64,000 bases of DNA, taken from positions 159,204 through 223,203 of the forward strand of contig NZ_VUKA01000006.1 of assembly GCF_008386565.1 (NCBI RefSeq). The letters run 5' to 3'. The notes beneath the pieces were generated by a model. That model did no database searches. It saw only the letters and a list, made by a program, of their open reading frames with translations, and was not told the origin of the DNA. The stretch comes from Teichococcus oryzae (lineage in GTDB: Bacteria; Pseudomonadota; Alphaproteobacteria; Acetobacterales; Acetobacteraceae). Positions 8,804 to 17,390 of the stretch are shown in pieces (position 1 is the first letter of the stretch; each line of letters starts with the position of its first letter). Position numbers and translations under genes: made by a program.

Positions 8804-10246
8804 TTATCCGGGAAGTGCCGAAGCGATGGCGGGGCCAATTTCCGGCAACACATCTTCGGCAATCAAAGGTTGATCCGGCGGCCCGCCGCGCAAGGCGCGT
8901 GACGCGGCGGCGCCGTGCAGCCATGCGGCGGCGGCGGCGGCCTCGAAGGCCGGCATACCCTGCGCCATCAGCCCGGCCACGAGGCCGGCCAGCACATCAC
9001 CGCTTCCGGCGGTGGCCAGGGCAGGCGGCGCGTTGCCATTGATCGCCATCCGCCCATCCGGCGCGGCGATGATGCTGTCGGAGCCTTTCAGCAGCACCAC
9101 CGATCCGCACAACGCCGCCGCCGCGCGCGCGGCTTCGGGCCGGTTATCGCCGATCGGGCCGAAAACCCGGGCGAACTCGCCGGCATGCGGTGTCAGCACC
9201 GCGGCGCCCCGCAACCGGTCCGGCGCGCCGGCGGCGGCGGTCAGCGCCCCGCCATCCGCCACCACAAGCCGCCCGGCCCCGGCCAAGTCGCGCAGCAATT
9301 CCAGGATGTCCTTCCCCGGCGGGGCGCCGGGGCCAAGCAGCCAGGCATTGCGCCGCGCATCCCCGATCAGCGCGCCGGGCGGATCGTCGCGCACCAGCAG
9401 GCCGGGCTCGGCGCCACGCAACAGGGCGGCGGTGGCGCCATCCGGCGCCGCCACCGTCACCAGCCCCGCGCCGGCCCGCCGCGCCGCCGCCGCCGCCAGC
9501 CGCGCCGCGCCCGGCATGGCGGCACCGGCCACCAGCGTGACATGGCCCAGGCTGTATTTGTGGCTGCCGGCATCGCGTCGCGGCAGGTGCCACAGCGCCG
9601 GACCATTGCCGAAGCTGCGGGGCGCGATGCCCTCCAGCACGGCGTCCGGCAGGCCGATGGGCGCCAGCACCAGTTCCCCGCACAGATCGCGGCCCGGCAG
9701 CAGCAGATGCCCCGGCTTGCGGCGGAAGAAGGTGACGGTCAACGCCGCGCGGAGCGCGAAGCCGCGCACCTGCCCGGTGGCGCCGTCAACGCCGGACGGC
9801 ACGTCCACCGCCACCACAGGGGCGGTGACGCCGCGCAGAAGGTCCACCAAGCCCGGGTCCAGGTCGCGTTGCAGCCCGGCGCCGAACAACGCGTCGATCA
9901 CCAGCCCGGCCCGGGCGATTTCTCCCGCCGTCAGGGCATGGCGCGGGCCGCGCCAGGCGGCGGCGGCCAGGGCGGCGTCGGTGCCGGGACGCGGCGGCGC
10001 CAGGGCGGCCACCGCCACGGGCCAGCCCGCCTGCTCCAGCAGCCGCGCCACCACATAGCCATCGCCGCCATTGTTGCCGGGCCCGGCCAGCACCAGCACG
10101 CGGCAGGGCCGGAAACGGGCGCGCACCGCGCGCGCCACGGCGGCGCCGGCGGCATTCATCAGCCCCAGGCCGGACAGGCCGGCGGCTATGGCGGAGCGAT
10201 CAGCCTCGGCCATCTGGGCCGGGGTCAGCAACTCGGAACCGTTCAT
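8804..10246 (-). CDS. nnr: Bifunctional NAD(P)H-hydrate epimerase / ADP-dependent NAD(P)HX dehydratase
   Basis: A 480-residue metabolite-repair enzyme. The N-terminal YjeF_N domain epimerises R/S-NAD(P)HX; its GPGNNGGDGYV loop is near residue 60 and AVDVPSGVDGATG near 155. The C-terminal carbohydrate-kinase-like domain dehydrates S-NAD(P)HX; LTPHAGEFARVFG lies near 348, KGSDSIIAAPDG near 385 and the ATP-grip NGNAPPALATAGSGDVLAGL near 405-425. Chosen start is the ATG complementary to 10244-10246, giving MNGSELLTPAQMAEADR, the usual family N-terminus. The frame remains open to 10375 and an ATG at 10270 has a GGGGG run upstream, so the start is not certain. It is divergent from the TRAP transporter operon. 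Confidence 0.93.
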   Translation of the reverse strand: MNGSELLTPAQMAEADRSAIAAGLSGLGLMNAAGAAVARAVRARFRPCRVLVLAGPGNNGGDGYVVARLLEQAGWPVAVAALAPPRPGTDAALAAAAWRGPRHALTAGEIARAGLVIDALFGAGLQRDLDPGLVDLLRGVTAPVVAVDVPSGVDGATGQVRGFALRAALTVTFFRRKPGHLLLPGRDLCGELVLAPIGLPDAVLEGIAPRSFGNGPALWHLPRRDAGSHKYSLGHVTLVAGAAMPGAARLAAAAARRAGAGLVTVAAPDGATAALLRGAEPGLLVRDDPPGALIGDARRNAWLLGPGAPPGKDILELLRDLAGAGRLVVADGGALTAAAGAPDRLRGAAVLTPHAGEFARVFGPIGDNRPEAARAAAALCGSVVLLKGSDSIIAAPDGRMAINGNAPPALATAGSGDVLAGLVAGLMAQGMPAFEAAAAAAWLHGAAASRALRGGPPDQPLIAEDVLPEIGPAIASALPG

Positions 10247-10441
10247 CGGATCATGGTCTGCAGGCGGCATCACCGCAGCAACACCCCCCGCGCTGCGCCG
10301 TTGCGCGGATGGGCCCCGCAACGGCGCGGAACATCCCTGCGGGCAGGGTCCGGTGCAACCGCCGGACGCTTGCACAGCGGCCTGCGCCCCGCCACGCTGC
10401 TGGTGCGGCGATCCGCCGCCTTCGGGGAGGACTCACGAACC

Positions 10442-11482
10442 ATGGTGCAGCGACGCCACCTGCCCGCCCTCGTGGCTGGGATTCTCGCGGCTCCTTTGGC
10501 GACGCCACGCATCGCCCGCGCCCAGTCGGCATCGGTGACGCTACGCCTGCATCATTTCCTGCCGGCGGTGTCCAACATCCATCGCAACTTCCTGCAGCCC
10601 TGGAGCAAGGAAATCGAGGACGCGACCGATGGCGGGCTGAAGATCCGCCTGTTTCCCTCCATGCAGCTCGGCGGCGCGCCGCCACAGCTCTACGACCAGG
10701 CGCGCGACGGCGTGGCCGACATCGTCTGGACCCTGCCCGGCTACACCGCCGGCCGCTTCCCGAAGATCGAGGTGCTGGAGCTTCCCTTCATCGCCAACAA
10801 GGACGGCGTGTCCAATGCGCGCGCATGCCAGGCCTTCGCCAGCAAGCATCTGGCCGAGGAATTCGGCGAGGTGCAGCCGCTGGTGTTCTGGGCGCATGAT
10901 GCGGGGCTGATCCATTCCCGCCGCCCGGTGCAGGCCATGGAGGATCTGCGGGGCATGAAGCTGCGCTTCCCGACCCGGCAGGCGGGCGAAGGGCTGCGCG
11001 CGCTGGGGGCGGCGCCCATCGGCATGCCCGTGCCGCAGGTGCCGGAGGCGCTGAGCCAGGGCGTGCTGGATGGCGCCGTGGTGCCGTGGGAGGTGGTGCC
11101 GTCGATCAAGCTGCAGGAGCTGGTGAAGAACCACACCAGCATCCCCGGCCGCCCGACCTTCTACACCGCGACCAATGTGCTGGCGATGAACAAGGCGAAA
11201 TACGCCGCCCTGCCCGATGCCTTGCGCAAGGTGCTCGACGAGCAATCCGGCATGGCCGCCGCCGCGCTGGTCGGCGGCACGCTGGACCAGCAGGCGGTGC
11301 AGAACTCCGAGGCCGCCCGCAAGCGCGGCAACACGCTGATCGAGATCACTGCCGAGGAAGCGGCGCGCTGGCGCCAAGCCTGCCAGCCGGTCACCGATGC
11401 CTGGCTCGCTCAGATGCGCGACCGTGGCGGCGAGATGCTGCTGGCCAAGGCGCGCGCCACCTTCGACCAGTTCGCCGCCTGA
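10442..11482 (+). CDS. TRAP transporter solute-binding protein (DctP family)
   Basis: A 346-residue periplasmic binding protein of a tripartite ATP-independent transporter. A signal peptide covers about residues 1-27 (MVQRRHLPALVAGILAAP, cleavage after ARA), with a paired Arg near the start. The mature part follows the DctP pattern: IRLFPSMQLGG near 75, then the conserved Arg-containing segment GMKLRFPTRQAG near 175-186 that in characterised members binds the ligand carboxylate. SD GGGAGGA lies about 10 nt before the ATG. It is first in an operon with DctQ and DctM subunits, followed by beta-ketoadipate genes, so an aromatic or related organic acid is a reasonable but unproven ligand. Confidence 0.92.
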   Translation: MVQRRHLPALVAGILAAPLATPRIARAQSASVTLRLHHFLPAVSNIHRNFLQPWSKEIEDATDGGLKIRLFPSMQLGGAPPQLYDQARDGVADIVWTLPGYTAGRFPKIEVLELPFIANKDGVSNARACQAFASKHLAEEFGEVQPLVFWAHDAGLIHSRRPVQAMEDLRGMKLRFPTRQAGEGLRALGAAPIGMPVPQVPEALSQGVLDGAVVPWEVVPSIKLQELVKNHTSIPGRPTFYTATNVLAMNKAKYAALPDALRKVLDEQSGMAAAALVGGTLDQQAVQNSEAARKRGNTLIEITAEEAARWRQACQPVTDAWLAQMRDRGGEMLLAKARATFDQFAA

Positions 11483-11517
11483 CGCCTTGAGCCCGCATCC
11501 AGGAGACCCGCCGCCTG

Positions 11518-12009
11518 ATGGCGCCTGATCGTGACGGCGCCATCCCGCGCCTCGCCACCGCCCTGATGCTGGCCGGCAGCGTTCTGCTGCTGGCCACCGC
11601 CCTTCTGGCCACGGCCAGCATCCTGCTGCGCTGGATCACCGGCCAGCCGATCCCCGGCGATTTCGAGCTGGTGCAGATCGGCTCCGGCCTCGCCGTGTTC
11701 GGCTTCCTGGCCCATGGCACGTTGATGCGCGCCAACATCCTGGTGGACAGCTTCACCGGCTGGCTGCCGGCGCGGATCAACGATGCGGTGGATGCCCTGT
11801 GGAACCTGGCCTGGGCGGTGGCGACGGCGCTGCTGGCCTGGCGCATGGCGCTGGGTGCCGCGGATGCGTGGGCCAGCGGCACGCGCTCCATGGTGCTGGG
11901 CGTGGCGCAATGGTGGGCCATCGCCCTTGGCGCCCTGGCCTTCGGCGCCACGGCGCTGGCCGCGATCTGGGTGGCGTGGCGGCAGCTCCGGGGGGATCTG
12001 CGCGCATGA
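11518..12009 (+). CDS. TRAP transporter small permease (DctQ family)
   Basis: A 163-residue membrane protein with four predicted hydrophobic segments: about 13-35, 53-72, 92-114 and 133-155. It has the DctQ hallmark of a conserved amphipathic region after helix 1 (RWITGQPIPGDFELVQ). It is the small membrane partner of the DctM permease. AGGAG precedes the ATG by about 15 nt, which is long. The stop overlaps the start of the next gene as ATGA (12006-12009), indicating translational coupling. Placement between the binding protein and the large permease confirms the role even though DctQ proteins are poorly conserved. Confidence 0.9.
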   Translation: MAPDRDGAIPRLATALMLAGSVLLLATALLATASILLRWITGQPIPGDFELVQIGSGLAVFGFLAHGTLMRANILVDSFTGWLPARINDAVDALWNLAWAVATALLAWRMALGAADAWASGTRSMVLGVAQWWAIALGALAFGATALAAIWVAWRQLRGDLRA

Positions 12010-13331
12010 GCGAGGAATTCTTGCAGGCCGGCACCGCCTTCGCCGGCCTGCTGGCGCTGATCGCGCTGCGTGCTCCGGTGGGTCTGGCCATGCTGCTGGT
12101 CGGCGCCCTCGGCTACCAGCACATCCTGGGATGGGAGGCGCTGGGCAATTACCTGAAGGCCACACCCTACCACCTGTTCGCCAACTACACCTTTTCCGTG
12201 ATCCCGCTCTTTATCCTGATGGGCGCGGTGGCCGAGCGGGGCGGGCTGGCGCGCGACCTGTTCACCGCGGCGCAGGCACTGGTCGGCGGGCGGCGCGGGG
12301 GCTTGGCGATCGGCGTGATCGGCGCCTGCGCGGCGTTCGGCGCGGTGTGCGGCTCCTCCGTCGCGACCACCGCGACCTTTGGCCGCGCGGCGCTGCCGGA
12401 GCTGCGGCGCTTCCGGTACGACCCGGGCCTCGCCACCGGCACGGTCGCCGTGGGCGGCACGCTGGGCATCCTGATCCCGCCCAGCGTGATCCTGGTGGTC
12501 TACGCGATCAGCACGGAACAGAACATCGCCTCGCTGTTCATGGCGGCGCTGGTTCCGGGCCTGCTGGCGATGCTGTTGTACATGCTGGCGGTGGTCATCC
12601 TGGCGCGGCTGCGGCCCGGGGCAATGCCGCCCGCTCCCGCCCTTTCCTCCGCCGAGAAGCGCGCCGCCTTCCGCGCCGTGATTCCGGTGCTGCTGATCGC
12701 GGTCGCCGTGGTGGGCGGCATCTATGGCGGCGTGTTCACGCCAACGGAAAGCGCCGCCATCGGCGTGGTCGCGACGCTGGCCGTGGCGCTGGCGCGGCGC
12801 AGCCTGAGCCGCTCCGGGCTGGTCGAGGCGCTGCGCGGCACCGCCGAGACCACCGCGATGATTTTCGCCATCCTGCTGGGCGCCGAGGTGTTCAACGCCT
12901 TCCTGGCGCTGACCCAGGCGCCGGACCTGCTGGCCCTGTGGATCACCGAGCGGGCGCTGCCGCCCCATGGCGTGCTGGCCCTGCTGCTGCTCGCCTATAT
13001 CGTGCTGGGCGCCGTGATGGACGAGCTGGCGATGATCCTGCTGACCCTGCCGGTGTTCTTTCCCGTGGTGACCGCGTTGGATTTCGGCCTTCCGCCGGAT
13101 GAGGTGGCGATCTGGTTCGGCATCCTGGTGCTGGTGGTGGTCGGCATCGGGCTGACCGCGCCGCCGATCGGGTTGAACGTCTTCGTGGTGTCGGCGCTGG
13201 CGCGCGATGTGCCGATGTCGCGCATCTATCGCGGCGTGATGCCTTATCTGGCGATGGATCTGGTGCGGCTGGTGCTGTGTGTGGCCTTTCCCGGCTTGTC
13301 GCTGGGGCTGCTGCGCTGGCTGTCGGGCTAG
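12006..13331 (+). CDS. TRAP transporter large permease (DctM family)
   Basis: A 441-residue polytopic membrane protein, the Na+-dependent transport subunit of the TRAP system. It has about 12 hydrophobic segments and DctM-typical stretches: NYTFSVIPLFILMGAVAERGGL near 60-80, GVCGSSVATTATFGRAALPE near 113-133, GGTLGILIPPSVILVVYAI near 145-165 and FTPTESAAIGV near 240. The start codon lies inside the preceding stop (ATGA). The stop is 92 nt before the next gene. Length and motifs are normal for the family. Confidence 0.95.
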   Translation: MSEEFLQAGTAFAGLLALIALRAPVGLAMLLVGALGYQHILGWEALGNYLKATPYHLFANYTFSVIPLFILMGAVAERGGLARDLFTAAQALVGGRRGGLAIGVIGACAAFGAVCGSSVATTATFGRAALPELRRFRYDPGLATGTVAVGGTLGILIPPSVILVVYAISTEQNIASLFMAALVPGLLAMLLYMLAVVILARLRPGAMPPAPALSSAEKRAAFRAVIPVLLIAVAVVGGIYGGVFTPTESAAIGVVATLAVALARRSLSRSGLVEALRGTAETTAMIFAILLGAEVFNAFLALTQAPDLLALWITERALPPHGVLALLLLAYIVLGAVMDELAMILLTLPVFFPVVTALDFGLPPDEVAIWFGILVLVVVGIGLTAPPIGLNVFVVSALARDVPMSRIYRGVMPYLAMDLVRLVLCVAFPGLSLGLLRWLSG

Positions 13332-13423
13332 AGCGCAGGGTTGACCGGCCGCCGCCGCAGGACGAGGCTTCACGTCAGGGTCGTCCGTGCCCCTTCGCAC
13401 GGCTTGCTGGGATAGCTGAGGAA

Positions 13424-14581
13424 ATGTTCGTCCAGATCGGGGATCACCTGGTTCATTGCGTCGTCGAGGGGCCGGAGAACGCGCCGCCGGTGGTGCTGCT
13501 GCATTCCATCGGCACCACCCAGCATGTCTGGGACCCGCAGGCGGCGGCATTGGCGCGGCGCTGGCGCATCATCCGGCCTGACATGCGCGGCCATGGCCTG
13601 ACCGGCGTAACCCCGGGCGACTACAGCATGAAGGGGCTGGCGCAGGACGTTGTCGCCCTGCTGGATGCGCTGGACATCCCGAAGGCGCATGTCGCCGGCC
13701 TGTCGATCGGCGGCCGCATCGCGCAGCAGCTCGCGGCGGACATGCCGGAGCGTGTCGCCTCGCTGATGCTGGTGGACACGGCGATGGAGTTCCCCGATCC
13801 GGCCACCTGGCAGGAACGCATCGATGCCGTGCTGGACAGGGGAACGGAGGTGCTGGCCGACATCGTGATGCCGCGCTGGGTGATGGACCCCGCCACGCCC
13901 TCGGCGCGCGGCCTGCGCCACATGCTGCTGCGCACCGACCGCGTCGGCTATGCCGCCGCCGCCGCCGCTCTTCGCGACGCGCGGGCCGAGGAGGTCCGCG
14001 GCCGCATCGCCCTGCCCTGCACGGTGATCGTGGGAGAGCACGATCCCGCCTCCCCCATCGCCGCCGCGGAAGAACTGCGCGGCAGCATTCCCGGCGCCGC
14101 GATGGTGGTGCTGCCCGGCGTCAACCACATTCCGAATTTCGAGGCGGCCGAGGCGCTGAGTGCCGCCATGCTGGCGCATCTGGAAGCGCAGGTCGCGCCG
14201 ATGGAGGATTTCCTGGCCGCCGGCTCCGCCATGCGGCGCGCGGTGCTGGGGGAGGCGCATGTCGCGCGCGCCGCGGCCAATGTCACGGCGCTCGATCAGC
14301 CCTTCCAGGACTACATCACCCGTAATGTCTGGGGGCAGATCTGGACCCGCCCTGGCCTGCCGCGCCACACCCGCAGCCTGCTGACGCTGGCGATGATGGC
14401 GGCGCTCGGCCGGCATGAGGAATTCGTGCTGCATGTCCGCGCCACCAAGCAGACCGGCGTGACGCCGGACGAACTGGCGGAGGTGCTGCTGCAGGTCGGC
14501 GCCTATGCCGGGGTGCCGGTGGCGAACCACGCGCTGAAGCTGGCCAAGCAGGCCTTTGGCGAGATGCAGGAGCAGACATGA
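13424..14581 (+). CDS. pcaL: PcaD-PcaC fusion: 3-oxoadipate enol-lactonase / 4-carboxymuconolactone decarboxylase
   Basis: A 385-residue two-domain enzyme for consecutive steps of the protocatechuate branch. Residues 1-about 255 form an alpha/beta hydrolase: oxyanion region LLHSIGTTQHVWD near 24, nucleophile elbow GLSIGG near 92, acidic residue in GEHDPASP near 206 and histidine in GVNHIPNFE near 233. Residues about 265-385 match carboxymuconolactone decarboxylase (AhpD-like fold): DYITRNVWGQIWTRPGLPRHTRSL, then EEFVLHVRATKQTGVTPDEL and a catalytic-type His. Such fusions are known as PcaL in actinobacteria. The ATG at 13424 follows GAGG closely. It lies between a TRAP transporter and pcaB, all co-directional. 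Function is confident; the order decarboxylase-after-lactonase matches known fusions. Confidence 0.93.
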   Translation: MFVQIGDHLVHCVVEGPENAPPVVLLHSIGTTQHVWDPQAAALARRWRIIRPDMRGHGLTGVTPGDYSMKGLAQDVVALLDALDIPKAHVAGLSIGGRIAQQLAADMPERVASLMLVDTAMEFPDPATWQERIDAVLDRGTEVLADIVMPRWVMDPATPSARGLRHMLLRTDRVGYAAAAAALRDARAEEVRGRIALPCTVIVGEHDPASPIAAAEELRGSIPGAAMVVLPGVNHIPNFEAAEALSAAMLAHLEAQVAPMEDFLAAGSAMRRAVLGEAHVARAAANVTALDQPFQDYITRNVWGQIWTRPGLPRHTRSLLTLAMMAALGRHEEFVLHVRATKQTGVTPDELAEVLLQVGAYAGVPVANHALKLAKQAFGEMQEQT

Positions 14582-14609
14582 GCCACGCTCCGGGGGAGGC
14601 TTGAGCGCC

Positions 14610-15956
14610 ATGCTGTCCGTGAATCCCGCCGATGGCCCCGTGCTGTCGGTCCTGTACGGCACCGACGCGATGCGCTCGGTGATCGGGGAGCGCGCCTTTC
14701 TGGCGCGCATGCTGGAGGTGGAGGCGGCGCTGGCGCGCGCCGAGGCCCGCCTCGGCATCATTCCCGCCGAGGCCGCCGCCGCCATCACCGAGCATGCGCT
14801 GCTGGAAAAGATCGACCTGCCGGCGCTGGCACGCGCCACGCAGAACACCGGCTATCCCGTGGTGGGGCTGGTGAAGCAGCTCACCGCCCTGGTGGGCCAT
14901 GAGGCCGGGCGCTGGACGCATTGGGGCGCCACCACCCAGGACATCGTCGACACCGCCATCGTGCTGCAGATGCGGGACGCATTCGCGCTGATCCGCCAGG
15001 ATCTCGGCCGGCTGAACGCCGCGCTGGCCGCCAAGGCGCGCGAACACCGGGACCTGGTGATGGCCGGCCGCACCCATCTTCAGCACGCCCTGCCGCTGAC
15101 CTTCGGCTATAAATGCGCCATGTGGCTCTCCCCGCTGATCACCATGCGGGAACGGCTGGACCAGATCGAGCCGCGCATCCTGAAGGTGCAGTTCGGCGGC
15201 GCGGCCGGGACGCTGGCATCCCTGGGCGACCAGGGCATCGCGGTGGCGGAGGAACTGGCAAGGGAACTGAACCTCGCCGCGCCCGACGCGCCTTGGCACG
15301 TGGCGCGGGACACAGTGACGGAGGCGGTCTGCTTCCTCGGCCTGCTGACCGGCGCGCTGGCGAAGTTCGCGACGGACGTGATCCTGCTGATGCAAACCGA
15401 GGTGGCGGAGGTGTTCGAGCCGCACGCGCCCGGCCGCGGCGGCTCCTCCACCATGCCGCAGAAACGCAACCCGATTTCCTGCGAATACGTCATCGCCCAG
15501 GCGCGCGGGGTCGCCGCCCTGGTGCCGCAGATGCTGAACGCCATGCCGGTGGACCAGGAGCGCGGCACCGGCCCCTGGCAGGCTGAGCCGCTGGCCGTGC
15601 CGCAGGCCTTCACCCTGGCGCATGGGGCGCTGTCCCAGGCAATCACCGTGGCGGAAGGCATGACGGTGGATGCCGCGCGCATGCGGCGCAACCTCGACAG
15701 CACCGGCGGGCTGATCGTGGCGGAGGCGGTGATGATGGGCCTCGCGCCGCATCTTGGCCGCGGCGGCGCGCATGACGCCGTGCACCACGCCTGCGACATC
15801 GCCCTGGCCGAGGGCGTGCCGCTGGCAGAGGCGCTGGGCCGCGATCCCTGCGTCACCGGCGCCCTCGACACGGCGGCGGTGGCGCGCCTCACCGATCCCG
15901 CCAACTATCTGGGCAGCGCGGGCGCCTTCATCGATCGCGTGCTGGCAAGGCTTTGA
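14610..15956 (+). CDS. pcaB: 3-carboxy-cis,cis-muconate cycloisomerase
   Basis: A 448-residue member of the fumarase/aspartase superfamily, cyclising 3-carboxy-cis,cis-muconate to 4-carboxymuconolactone, the substrate of the neighbouring PcaC domain. The superfamily signature GSSTMPQKRNP is near residue 277. THWGATTQDIVDTA near 108 and AGRTHLQHALPLTFG near 152 are further conserved blocks. The start at 14610 follows GGGGAGG by about 12 nt and lies 28 nt after the pcaL stop, so the two are likely one operon. The AdeB/PurB relative is excluded by the PcaB-type N-terminus and the context. pcaGH (the ring-cleaving dioxygenase) is not in the window. Confidence 0.93.
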   Translation: MLSVNPADGPVLSVLYGTDAMRSVIGERAFLARMLEVEAALARAEARLGIIPAEAAAAITEHALLEKIDLPALARATQNTGYPVVGLVKQLTALVGHEAGRWTHWGATTQDIVDTAIVLQMRDAFALIRQDLGRLNAALAAKAREHRDLVMAGRTHLQHALPLTFGYKCAMWLSPLITMRERLDQIEPRILKVQFGGAAGTLASLGDQGIAVAEELARELNLAAPDAPWHVARDTVTEAVCFLGLLTGALAKFATDVILLMQTEVAEVFEPHAPGRGGSSTMPQKRNPISCEYVIAQARGVAALVPQMLNAMPVDQERGTGPWQAEPLAVPQAFTLAHGALSQAITVAEGMTVDAARMRRNLDSTGGLIVAEAVMMGLAPHLGRGGAHDAVHHACDIALAEGVPLAEALGRDPCVTGALDTAAVARLTDPANYLGSAGAFIDRVLARL

Positions 15957-16289
15957 AGCCGCCGCGTCCGCCAATTCGGACAAGCCAACCCGGGCGAGCC
16001 GAGTACGGGGTGCTGTTGAAGGTGACGGCCATTTTGAGCCTTTGATCTCAAAGGTTAATGTTTGTTAAAGACAAGAAACCATTCGGCTTGCCGCGGACGG
16101 TATTGAGACGTGGATTCGCTGCGACGCAATGAATCCGCGCCGGTGTCCGCTTCCTTCCTGATCCCGGAACTGCCAGCCATCTTCGGCCGGAATGGAAGGG
16201 AACAATCCCATTCCGGCCTGCATACGGCTTTGCCTGCTGCCCACCCTGTGTCAGACAGAATGGAACACAGGGGGGAATGGCCGGATCGC
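15957..16289. other. Intergenic region before the lipoprotein pair
   Basis: No gene, RNA or repeat recognised. There is an AT-richer patch around 16035-16085 (TTTGATCTCAAAGGTTAATG and following TTGTTAAAGAC) within otherwise GC-rich DNA. It is a plausible promoter area for the lipoprotein pair downstream, but no convincing -35/-10 pair can be assigned. Confidence 0.4.
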
Positions 16290-16799
16290 ATGAAGCCTGT
16301 CGCAATGCTGTTGGCCGCGCTGCTCGCGCTGCCTGGTTGCAATGCCTTCCTCAGTGAAAGCACGGCCGACGTCGCCGGTCTGGCGGGCGCCGCCCTCTCC
16401 AGCGCGATCAGCGACAATGGCGCCGTCGCGGCCGGGATCGGCCTGGGCGTCCAATCCCTGGCGCGCGCCGGCCTGGAATACACCCAGCGCGAGCTGCATC
16501 AGGCGGAGCAGGACAGCATCGCCCGCGCCGCGGGGGGCCTGCCGATGGGCGCGGTCGCCACCTGGTCGATCACCCACAGCGTGCCGCTGGCCTATGACCA
16601 ACAGGGTCGCGTCACCGTGTCCCGGGAGATCGGCGCGCTGGGCCTTTCCTGCCGGGAAATCGTCTTCTCGGTCGAGCAACAGGATGACGAGGCGCTGGAG
16701 CGGGCGGAATTCTACACCGCCATCATCTGCCGCAGCGGCGATCTTTGGAAATGGGCCAGCGCCGAACCGGCCACGGAGCGCTGGGGCTCCCTGCAATGA
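16290..16799 (+). CDS. Predicted lipoprotein, first of a tandem paralogous pair
   Basis: A 169-residue protein of unknown function. The N-terminus MKPVAMLLAALLALPGC resembles a lipoprotein signal with Cys at residue 17, though Pro at -2 is unusual. Then comes a Gly/Ala-rich hydrophobic stretch and a soluble domain ending in WKWASAEPATERWGSLQ. The next gene shares the same layout and the same C-terminal pattern WKWAxAEPAxxRWxxLQ, the SCRE motif and an EQDxIA motif, so the two arose by duplication. The start at 16290 has GGGGGAA about 13 nt upstream; an in-frame ATG at 16260 is possible. The stop overlaps the next start (ATGA). Two conserved Cys in the C-terminal half could form a disulfide. 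Confidence 0.7.
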   Translation: MKPVAMLLAALLALPGCNAFLSESTADVAGLAGAALSSAISDNGAVAAGIGLGVQSLARAGLEYTQRELHQAEQDSIARAAGGLPMGAVATWSITHSVPLAYDQQGRVTVSREIGALGLSCREIVFSVEQQDDEALERAEFYTAIICRSGDLWKWASAEPATERWGSLQ

Positions 16800-17317
16800 G
16801 GCACCGGGCGACCTTCGCGCCGGCGGTGCTGGCGCTGGTGCTGCTGGCGGGGTGCGAGAACGGCAGTTCCGGCAAGAATGCCGGCGCCGCTGCGGGCGGC
16901 ATCGGCGGCATCGCCGTCGGTAGCCTCACCTCCAACCCCGCCGTCGGATATGCCGTCGGCCTCGGCATCCGCACCGCGGTCGATTACGCCTTCTCCTCCT
17001 GGTTCCGGTCGCTGCGCACCGAGGAACAGGATGCCATCGCCGCCGAGGCCGGCCGCCTGCCTCCCGGCGAGGCGCAGGCCTGGAAGGTGGAGCATGGCCT
17101 GCCCTTCGGCTGGCGCGACGCCGAAGGGCGCATGGAGGTGACGCGGGTGATCGAGACGCCGCTGGCCTCCTGCCGCGAGGTGCTCTTTTCCCTCACGCCG
17201 GAAGGAACGGAAAGCCCGCCCTCCGGCGTTTTCGCAGCCACCGCCTGCCGCCGCGCCGGCGGATGGAAATGGGCGGCCGCGGAACCGGCGGTGGATCGCT
17301 GGCTCGCGCTGCAATAG
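16796..17317 (+). CDS. Predicted lipoprotein, second of a tandem paralogous pair
   Basis: A 173-residue protein with a clear lipobox, LALVLLAGC (Cys at residue 20), so probably lipid-anchored in the outer or inner membrane. Residues about 28-55 are Gly/Ala-rich and hydrophobic, resembling the glycine-zipper segments found in some surface lipoproteins. The C-terminal half carries SCREVLFS and WKWAAAEPAVDRWLALQ, matching the preceding paralogue. It is translationally coupled to that gene through an ATGA overlap. Function unknown. The DNA-repair helicase starts 73 nt downstream and is probably unrelated. Confidence 0.75.
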   Translation: MRHRATFAPAVLALVLLAGCENGSSGKNAGAAAGGIGGIAVGSLTSNPAVGYAVGLGIRTAVDYAFSSWFRSLRTEEQDAIAAEAGRLPPGEAQAWKVEHGLPFGWRDAEGRMEVTRVIETPLASCREVLFSLTPEGTESPPSGVFAATACRRAGGWKWAAAEPAVDRWLALQ

Positions 17318-17390
17318 CGGGCGGCACGCGGTTCCCCGGAAACGGCCAAGCTTGGCAGGAAAGGGCTGCCGGGCCATATCGCCCTTGCTC

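Noticed and set aside
8915-10441. Possible N-terminal extension of the DctP protein
   Set aside because: It runs antisense to nnr, and a signal peptide begins exactly at the SD-supported ATG at 10442.
11391-13550. Long open frame on the minus strand opposite the TRAP permeases
   Set aside because: Rich in Gln, His and Arg with no domain; it is the GC-driven mirror of the DctM reading frame.
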